A DNA stretch of 64,000 nt from Verrucomicrobiota bacterium. Lineage in GTDB: Bacteria; Verrucomicrobiota; Verrucomicrobiia; Opitutales; Opitutaceae. How positions within the stretch are numbered: the stretch's first letter is position 1; each line of letters begins with the position of its first letter. The stretch lies in contig JAEYUW010000024.1 in NCBI GenBank assembly GCA_023432225.1, positions 1 through 64,000 of the forward strand, given 5' to 3'. The position numbers and the translations under genes were made by a program. Below, one piece after another: positions 59,256 through 64,000 of the stretch. Under the pieces are notes generated by a model. That model saw only the letters and a program-made list of their open reading frames with translations, searched no databases and was not told the origin of the DNA.

Positions 59256-59704
59256 GCGCCGCGCGCCGCGCGTGGGCGTTACGCGCCGGTGACAATGACG
59301 CGTTCGCGTCGTCGCCCCGTCAGGCTGGCATGCGGGCAGCTTGCAGCGCGGTCATGACGTCGCAGCCCGACTCGCATCCCCTGAATCTCGGCCCCGACCG
59401 GATTTTCGGGCCGCTCGACGAGGACTTGGCGCATCGCACGGCGCAGCTCCCGCCGGCCCAGGCATCCGCGCCGTCGATCGTTTTTCCTCCGGTGGCGCGC
59501 GACGCGGCCCCGAGCTATTGCGCGTGGCCGGCCAAGCTGCTCGAGCGGCCGTGACGCCCCGCGCGGACGTGAGCACGGCTCATTTCGCCATTCGCGACCG
59601 CGCTCCACGATGAGCCCCGCTCATTCGCGCATGAATTCTTTGCGCGTGCCGGGTGGACGCACCGTCGATCGCTGGCATGAGCGGCGCTTGGTCGGCGGTC
59701 GATC
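59256..59704 (+). other. Gap before nirA with a possible small frame
   Basis: A 449-bp gap. A 66-codon frame at 59354-59554 (MTSQPDSHPLNLGPDRIFGP opening) is open but has no recognisable family or clear ribosome binding site, so I leave it uncalled. No obvious palindromic repeat is present. The nirA promoter should lie here if it is not in the upstream operon. Confidence 0.35.
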
Positions 59705-61513
59705 ATGGCCACGCCCGCGCCCATTTCCGGAGGCTTCACCGCTCAGCAAAAGGAATACCTCAGCGGTTTCCTCGCTGGTGCGTTGAACGCCTCGCCTTTC
59801 GTCGGCCTCACCGTCAGCGGCGCGCTCACCGGCTCACCTGCCGCCGCCGCGACCGGCAATCTCGCTGCGCCGGCTGTTGCCGCCGAGGAAACCGTCTTCG
59901 GCACACCCGTCTCCGATCTCTCGAAACCCGAACGTTGGAAACTCGAGGAGGACGCGCTCGAGATCTGGGAAAAACTTTGCGCGCACGCCGCCGCCGACAA
60001 ATTTCCGAACGAAGCCGACGCGTTCCGCTTCAAGTTCCATGGGCTCTTCCACGTCGCGCCGGCGCAGGACAGTTTCATGATTCGCCTGCGCATTCCGGCC
60101 GGCGAGATTCACGCGCACCAGCTCCGCGGCCTCGCCGATCTCGCCGACGAGTGCGGCAACGGCCACGCCGACATCACCACGCGTGCGAACCTCCAGCTGC
60201 GCGAACTGCCGCCGCGCTCGATTGTCCGCGTGCTCACCCGCGTGTCGCAGCTCGGCCTGACCTCGCGCGGCGCCGGTGCCGACAACATCCGCAATATCAC
60301 CGCGACGCCCACCTCCGGCTTCGACCCGCGCGAGCTGATCGACGTCCGGCCCTTTGCCCACGCGCTGCACCACTACATCCTCAATCACCGCGACCTCTAC
60401 GGCCTGCCGCGCAAGTTCAACGTCGCCTTCGATTCCGGTGGCACGATCTCCGCCGCCGCCGACACGAACGACATCGGCTTCTTCGCCGTCCGTGTCACCG
60501 CAGCCTCGCTCGCGAAGGTGGAGCGCGTTGACCCCAACGCGCTTCCTGCACCAGGTCTCTACTTCCGCTGCGAACTCGGCGGCATCACCGGTCACAAGGA
60601 TTTCGCTCGTGACACCGGCCTGCTCCTCACGCCCGAGCAGCTCGTGCCCGTCGCCGCCGCGATGATCCGCGTCTTCCGCGAGCACGGCGATCGCACCGAC
60701 CGCAAGAAAGCGCGCCTGAAATACCTGCTCGAGCGCTGGAAGGGGCACGAAAAATTTTTCGAGGAAACCCAGAAAAGACTCTCGTTCCCTCTCGTGCGTC
60801 TTGCGCGCGCCGCCTGCGAGCCGCGCGCGCCGATCGAGAAACGTGCGCACCTCGGCCTCCACCCGCAGGTGCAGCCCGGCCGTTTCTATCTCGGCGTCGG
60901 CGTGCCCGTCGGCCGCCTGACGTCCGCGCAGATGCGCGGCCTCGCTGCGCTCGCCGAGCGCTACGGCACCGGCGAACTCCGACTCACCATCTGGCAAAAC
61001 CTCCTCATCCCGCACCTCACGGTCGAAAACGCCGGCGCCGCGGCCGAAGCCGTGCACGCGCTCGGCCTCCACACCGACGCCCACGCCACCGCCGGCTGCG
61101 TCATCGCCTGCACGGGCAACCAAGGCTGCAAATACGCCGGCGCCGACACGAAGAGTCACGCGCGCGCCGTCGCCGCGCACCTCCGCACGCACGGCCCCGC
61201 GCTGGCCGCGCCCGTCAACATCCACCTCACCGGTTGTCCGCACTCCTGCGCCCAGCACTACTGCGGCGACCTCGGCGGCGTGGCCACGAAGCTCCCCGAC
61301 GGACGCGAAGGTTACCACGTCGTCCTCGGTGGCGGCATGGACCAGGAGCAGGGCATCGCGCGCGAGATCTTCCGCAACGTCGCTGCCACCGACCTGCCCG
61401 CCCTCGTTTCCCGCACGCTCGCGACCTTCGCCGCACGCCGCACCGGCGACGAGACGTTCGTCCAGTGGTCGCGCCGCCGCAGCGTCGACGAACTCAAGCA
61501 GCTCCTCACCTGA
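59705..61513 (+). CDS. nirA: Siroheme nitrite reductase
   Basis: A 602-residue enzyme of the NirA/sulfite reductase family that reduces nitrite to ammonia with six electrons. Siroheme/4Fe-4S Cys: CTGNQGC (C-x5-C) and GCPHSC (C-x3-C) in the last third. It also carries two ferredoxin-like half domains, DNIRNITATPTSGFDP and GGITGHKDFARDTG. The N-terminal motif FTAQQKEYLSGFLAGAL is shared with the next gene's product. Residues around KVERVDPNALPAP have no counterpart in typical NirA and match a repeat (60527-60545). Electron donor is likely the adjacent flavoprotein. Confidence 0.93.
   Translation: MATPAPISGGFTAQQKEYLSGFLAGALNASPFVGLTVSGALTGSPAAAATGNLAAPAVAAEETVFGTPVSDLSKPERWKLEEDALEIWEKLCAHAAADKFPNEADAFRFKFHGLFHVAPAQDSFMIRLRIPAGEIHAHQLRGLADLADECGNGHADITTRANLQLRELPPRSIVRVLTRVSQLGLTSRGAGADNIRNITATPTSGFDPRELIDVRPFAHALHHYILNHRDLYGLPRKFNVAFDSGGTISAAADTNDIGFFAVRVTAASLAKVERVDPNALPAPGLYFRCELGGITGHKDFARDTGLLLTPEQLVPVAAAMIRVFREHGDRTDRKKARLKYLLERWKGHEKFFEETQKRLSFPLVRLARAACEPRAPIEKRAHLGLHPQVQPGRFYLGVGVPVGRLTSAQMRGLAALAERYGTGELRLTIWQNLLIPHLTVENAGAAAEAVHALGLHTDAHATAGCVIACTGNQGCKYAGADTKSHARAVAAHLRTHGPALAAPVNIHLTGCPHSCAQHYCGDLGGVATKLPDGREGYHVVLGGGMDQEQGIAREIFRNVAATDLPALVSRTLATFAARRTGDETFVQWSRRRSVDELKQLLT
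60527..60545. repeat. Repeat fragment inside nirA
   Basis: GGTGGAGCGCGTTGACCCC (then AACGCGCTTC) matches the reverse complement of 7964-7997 with few changes. Translated as VERVDPNALP. Confidence 0.6.
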
Positions 61514-61526
61514 CCTCGCCCTTTCT

Positions 61527-63308
61527 GTGTCCGCTCCGTCCATCCCATTCATTCCCGATTCCGCGCCGTTCACACCGGAGCAGCGCGCCTGGCTCAACGG
61601 TTATCTCGCGGGCCTCTTCTCGCGCGCGACAGCGCCAATCGAAAATCCGAAATCGAAAATCGAAAATTCAGCGGCGCCGCAGGCGCCTCTGACGATTCTC
61701 TTCGGCTCCCAAACCGGCACGTCGGAAAATCTCGCCAAGAAAGCCGCCAAACTGGCCGCCACGCGCGGCTTTGTGCCGACCGTCCTCGACGCGGCCAATG
61801 CCGATGTTCCGCGTCTCGCTGCCGCGAGCGCACTGCTCGTCATCACGAGCACCTACGGCGACGGCGAGCCGCCGGACAACGCGCGCGCTCTCCTCTCCTC
61901 TCTCCGCAGCCTCAACGGTGCGCAGCTCACGCAGGTTCGCTTCTCCGTCTGCGGCCTCGGCGACACGAACTACGCGAAGTTCTGCCAGTGCGCGAAAGAC
62001 TTCGACGCCGCGCTCGCGCGCCTCGGTGCCACCCGCGCCGCCGACCGCGTCGACTGCGACCTCGACTACGAGGGGCCCTTCCAGTCCTGGCTCGAAAAAT
62101 CGCTCGCCTCTCTCTCCGCCAGCGCGGCCGGCGCCGCCACCTCCGCTGCAGCCCCAATCGAAAATCGAAAATCCAAAATCGAAAATTCAGAGGAGCCACG
62201 CTTCTCCAAAAAGAACCCCTTCGCCGCGCCCGTGCTCGCCGTCCGCTGCCTCAACGCCGCCGGCTCCGCCAAGGAGGTGAACCACGTCGAGTTCTCCCTC
62301 GCCGATTCCGAGCTGACCTACGAGGCCGGCGACGCGCTCGGCGTTTTCCCGCAACACTGTCCGCAACTCGTCGCCGACGTGATCGCCGCGCTCGGCTGCG
62401 ACGGCGAAGAATCCGTGTCGTCGCCGGCCGGTCCTGCGACCTCCCTGCGCCGCGCCCTCACCGACCTCTACGACCTCGGTCGGCCGTCACCTGCATTGAT
62501 GGAATTCCTCTCGCTCGACCCCGAACAGCACGGCCAGCCGCACGACGTCCTCGACGCGCTCCGCCAATCGAAAATCGCCTCCAGCCCGCAGGGCCTCAGA
62601 CATCCAAAATCGAAAATCCCCCCGCCCGCGGATTTCGTCGTCGCCCTCAAGCGCCTCCAGCCGCGCCTCTACTCGATTTCGTCCTCGCCGCGCGCGCACG
62701 CCGGACAGGTTCACCTCACCGTTGGCGCCGTGCGCTACGACCTCGGCGGTCGGGCGCGCAAAGGCGTGTGCTCCACCTTCCTCGCCGAACGCGCGCTGTC
62801 CGTCGGTCGCGCCGGCGTGTTCGTGCACCGCAACCCGAACTTCCGCCTGCCCGCGTCCGGTGACACGCCGGTCATCATGATCGGTCCCGGCACCGGCATC
62901 GCGCCGTTCCGCGCTTTCCTCGCCGAGCGCCGCGCCACCGGTGCCAAGGGTCGCAACTGGCTCTTCTTCGGCGACCAGAAATCCGCGACCGACTTCCTCT
63001 ACCGCGAGGAACTCGAGGAGCTGCAACGCGACGGCACGCTGACGCGCCTCGACCTCGCCTGGTCACGCGACACCGCGACGAAGACCTACGTGCAGCACCG
63101 CATGCTGGAGCACGCCGCGGAGCTCTTCGCCTGGCTCGAGGCGGGCGCAAATTTCTACGTCTGCGGCGACGCCTCGCGCATGGCGCGCGACGTCGACGAC
63201 GCGCTCGTCCAAGCCATCGCCCGCGCCAGCGGCCGCACACCCGACAAGGCCGCGGACTACGTCGCGCAGCTGAAATCCGTCCGCCGCTACCAGCGCGATG
63301 TCTACTGA
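61527..63308 (+). CDS. CysJ-like flavoprotein with three in-frame repeat inserts
   Basis: A 593-residue NADPH-type diflavin reductase. Start at GTG 61527 (VSAPSIPFIPDSAPFTPEQR), 13 bp after nirA. FMN flavodoxin domain about 50-190 (LTILFGSQTGTSENLAKKAA, TSTYGDGEPPDNA), FAD domain (RLYSISSSPRA) and NADPH domain (IGPGTGIAPFRAFLAERR, ending RYQRDVY). Inserts come from an AATCGAAAAT-type repeat at 61636-61669 (PIENPKSKIENS), 62155-62188 (PIENRKSKIENS) and 62565-62618 (SKIASSPQGLRHPKSKI). The first two are in linkers, the third in an FAD-domain loop. Likely donates electrons to nitrite or nitrate reductase. Confidence 0.92.
   Translation: MSAPSIPFIPDSAPFTPEQRAWLNGYLAGLFSRATAPIENPKSKIENSAAPQAPLTILFGSQTGTSENLAKKAAKLAATRGFVPTVLDAANADVPRLAAASALLVITSTYGDGEPPDNARALLSSLRSLNGAQLTQVRFSVCGLGDTNYAKFCQCAKDFDAALARLGATRAADRVDCDLDYEGPFQSWLEKSLASLSASAAGAATSAAAPIENRKSKIENSEEPRFSKKNPFAAPVLAVRCLNAAGSAKEVNHVEFSLADSELTYEAGDALGVFPQHCPQLVADVIAALGCDGEESVSSPAGPATSLRRALTDLYDLGRPSPALMEFLSLDPEQHGQPHDVLDALRQSKIASSPQGLRHPKSKIPPPADFVVALKRLQPRLYSISSSPRAHAGQVHLTVGAVRYDLGGRARKGVCSTFLAERALSVGRAGVFVHRNPNFRLPASGDTPVIMIGPGTGIAPFRAFLAERRATGAKGRNWLFFGDQKSATDFLYREELEELQRDGTLTRLDLAWSRDTATKTYVQHRMLEHAAELFAWLEAGANFYVCGDASRMARDVDDALVQAIARASGRTPDKAADYVAQLKSVRRYQRDVY
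61636..61669. repeat. AATCGAAAAT repeat in flavoprotein gene, copy 1
   Basis: CAATCGAAAATCCGAAATCG continuing AAAATCGAAAATTC. Codes in frame for PIENPKSKIENS. Confidence 0.85.
62155..62188. repeat. AATCGAAAAT repeat in flavoprotein gene, copy 2
   Basis: CAATCGAAAATCGAAAATCC continuing AAAATCGAAAATTC. Codes in frame for PIENRKSKIENS. Confidence 0.85.
62565..62618. repeat. AATCGAAAAT repeat in flavoprotein gene, copy 3
   Basis: CAATCGAAAATCG, then AGCCCGCAGGGCCTCAGACA and TCCAAAATCGAAAATC. The last part is almost the same as copy 4 at 63561-63606. Confidence 0.85.
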
Positions 63309-63317
63309 GCGCCCGCG

Positions 63318-64000
63318 ATGAGCACTGCCGGCGAATCTGTAGCGGCGGTCTATGACCGCCGACCCTCACGCGAGGTCATCGCACCTCCGCCGTGCAGTTC
63401 GGTGGGAGGGGCTTTACGCCCCGACATTGCACCCCCGCCGACGGGCAGCCTGCGCGACTTCCTCGCCGAGTTGCTCGCCGAGCAGGGCCGCCTCGACACG
63501 CCGGTCGCGCACGCGAGCCGGGCTTACGACAAATCGTCCAGCGCGCAGCGCCTCGGCCAAATCGAGTTCAGCCCGCTGGGCCTCAGCCATCCAAAATCGA
63601 AAATCTTCGAGTCCCTCATCCCGCTCAGCGCCCCGCGCGTGGGCGAGCAATACGCCTTCGAGGTCGATCTCGACGCCTGCACCGGCTGCAAGGCCTGCGT
63701 CTCGGCTTGCCACGCGCTCAACGGCCTCGACGAGGACGAGACCTGGCGCGACACCGGTCAGTTGCTCGGTTGCGCGTCGGCGTCGCCGGTCGTGCAGACG
63801 ATCACGACCGCGTGCCATCATTGCGCCGACCCCGGCTGTCTCAACGGCTGCCCGGTGCTCGCCTACGAAAAGGATCCGCTCACCGGCATCGTCCGCCACC
63901 TCGATGACCAGTGCATTGGTTGCCAATACTGCATTCTGAAGTGCCCCTACGACGTGCCGAAATACAACGCGCGCCTCGGCATCGTGCGGAAGTGCGACCT
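63318..64000 (+). CDS. DmsB-like iron-sulfur subunit, truncated by window end
   Basis: At least 227 residues, open at the right edge. Starts at ATG 63318, 9 bp after the flavoprotein. N-terminal part contains SLRDFLAELLAEQGRLDTPV. From about residue 115: DACTGCKACVSACH (C-x2-C-x2-C-x3-C), CHHCADPGCLNGC (C-x2-C-x4-C-x3-C) and CIGCQYCILKCPYD, three of the four cluster motifs of the DmsB/NarH-type electron-transfer subunit. In this context it likely belongs to an assimilatory nitrate reductase complex whose catalytic gene lies beyond the window. The N-terminus holds two repeat-derived stretches (SVAAVYDRRPS and SPLGLSHPKSKI). Confidence 0.88.
   Translation, partial: MSTAGESVAAVYDRRPSREVIAPPPCSSVGGALRPDIAPPPTGSLRDFLAELLAEQGRLDTPVAHASRAYDKSSSAQRLGQIEFSPLGLSHPKSKIFESLIPLSAPRVGEQYAFEVDLDACTGCKACVSACHALNGLDEDETWRDTGQLLGCASASPVVQTITTACHHCADPGCLNGCPVLAYEKDPLTGIVRHLDDQCIGCQYCILKCPYDVPKYNARLGIVRKCD
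63341..63365. repeat. Half palindrome at the start of the iron-sulfur gene
   Basis: GTAGCGGCGGTCTATGACCG, a half of the 7271 and 14779 doublets, translated in frame as VAAVYDRR. Confidence 0.75.
63561..63606. repeat. AATCGAAAAT repeat in iron-sulfur gene, copy 4
   Basis: AGCCCGCTGGGCCTCAGCCA then TCCAAAATCGAAAATC. Codes in frame for SPLGLSHPKSKI; differs from copy 3 by two bases over about 36. Confidence 0.82.

Noticed and set aside
59354..59554. A 66-codon gene between the NTPase fusion and nirA
   Set aside because: The frame is open but has no Shine-Dalgarno sequence, no family resemblance and proline-rich composition; support is too weak for a call.
59834..61597. A 587-codon open frame antisense to nirA
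   Set aside because: Shadow of a real gene; the plus strand carries the siroheme Cys motifs.
61636..62618. CRISPR-like array from the AATCGAAAAT repeats
   Set aside because: The copies are irregularly spaced (about 400-500 bp), vary in length and lie in frame inside a coding gene. No cas genes are near.
1..64000. A REP-associated (RAYT) transposase or other insertion sequence driving the repeats
   Set aside because: I looked for the HUH and catalytic Tyr motifs of IS200-like enzymes and for DDE transposases among the plausible genes and found none in this window.

Overview
The window is a high-GC bacterial chromosome segment with no rRNA or tRNA. Gene content suggests a Gram-negative, probably marine or soil Verrucomicrobiota of the Opitutaceae type: outer-membrane porins and a TolC/RND system, Tat-exported Gfo/Idh/MocA oxidoreductase, a nitrate-assimilation cluster with a siroheme nitrite reductase, and a great load of short palindromic repeats. 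The taxonomic placement is inference from family resemblance, not from a marker gene.

Layout. 1-5.4 kb: the start of glycyl-tRNA synthetase, two paralogous secreted proteins of unknown function and two periplasmic proteins built from repeated TonB C-terminal domains. 5.7-9.2 kb: sugar-type oxidoreductase, Mpo1-like membrane protein, YceI protein, small membrane protein. 9.4-17.4 kb (minus strand): a complete histidine operon hisG-D-C-B-H-A-F-IE, preceded by an 11-residue leader peptide with five consecutive His codons and a terminator, i.e. a histidine attenuator. 17.5-31.8 kb: MFS-like protein, LTA-synthase-type phosphatase, barrel protein, PAP2 phosphatase, YqeY, radical SAM protein, YdcF, TPR protein, rhomboid-like protein, prmC, rhodanese, heme protein, methyltransferase and an ArsP-type permease. 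32.4-33.3 kb: two small unrecognised genes in a less GC-rich patch. 33.4-40.8 kb: an RND efflux operon embedded between rhodanese, DUF2892 and DUF6132 genes, with a divergent ArsR-family regulator and a palindromic operator. 40.9-49.4 kb: HDOD, yebC, yidC-yidD-rnpA-rpmH, kinase-like protein, SLC10-type transporter, peroxiredoxin and a barrel protein. 49.6-64.0 kb: nitrate assimilation: LysR regulator, a cytoplasmic nitrate-binding-like protein, NrtA, NrtB, porin, two ABC ATPases, an unusual NTPase-membrane fusion, nitrite reductase, a CysJ-like flavoprotein and the start of a DmsB-like iron-sulfur subunit that runs off the end.

The most striking signal is the repeat population. At least ten families of palindromic elements, mostly arranged as two inverted hairpins of 60-200 bp, fill the intergenic gaps. 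Every gap of the his operon holds a repeat or palindrome, with several distinct families represented. In at least six genes (hisIE, hisA, hisB, yidC, the TPR gene and a small membrane protein) the TAG in the GTAG end of the repeat is the stop codon. Several elements sit in frame inside genes: prmC, hisC, nirA, the flavoprotein gene (three), the iron-sulfur subunit (two) and the RND pump. No REP-associated transposase is present in this window.
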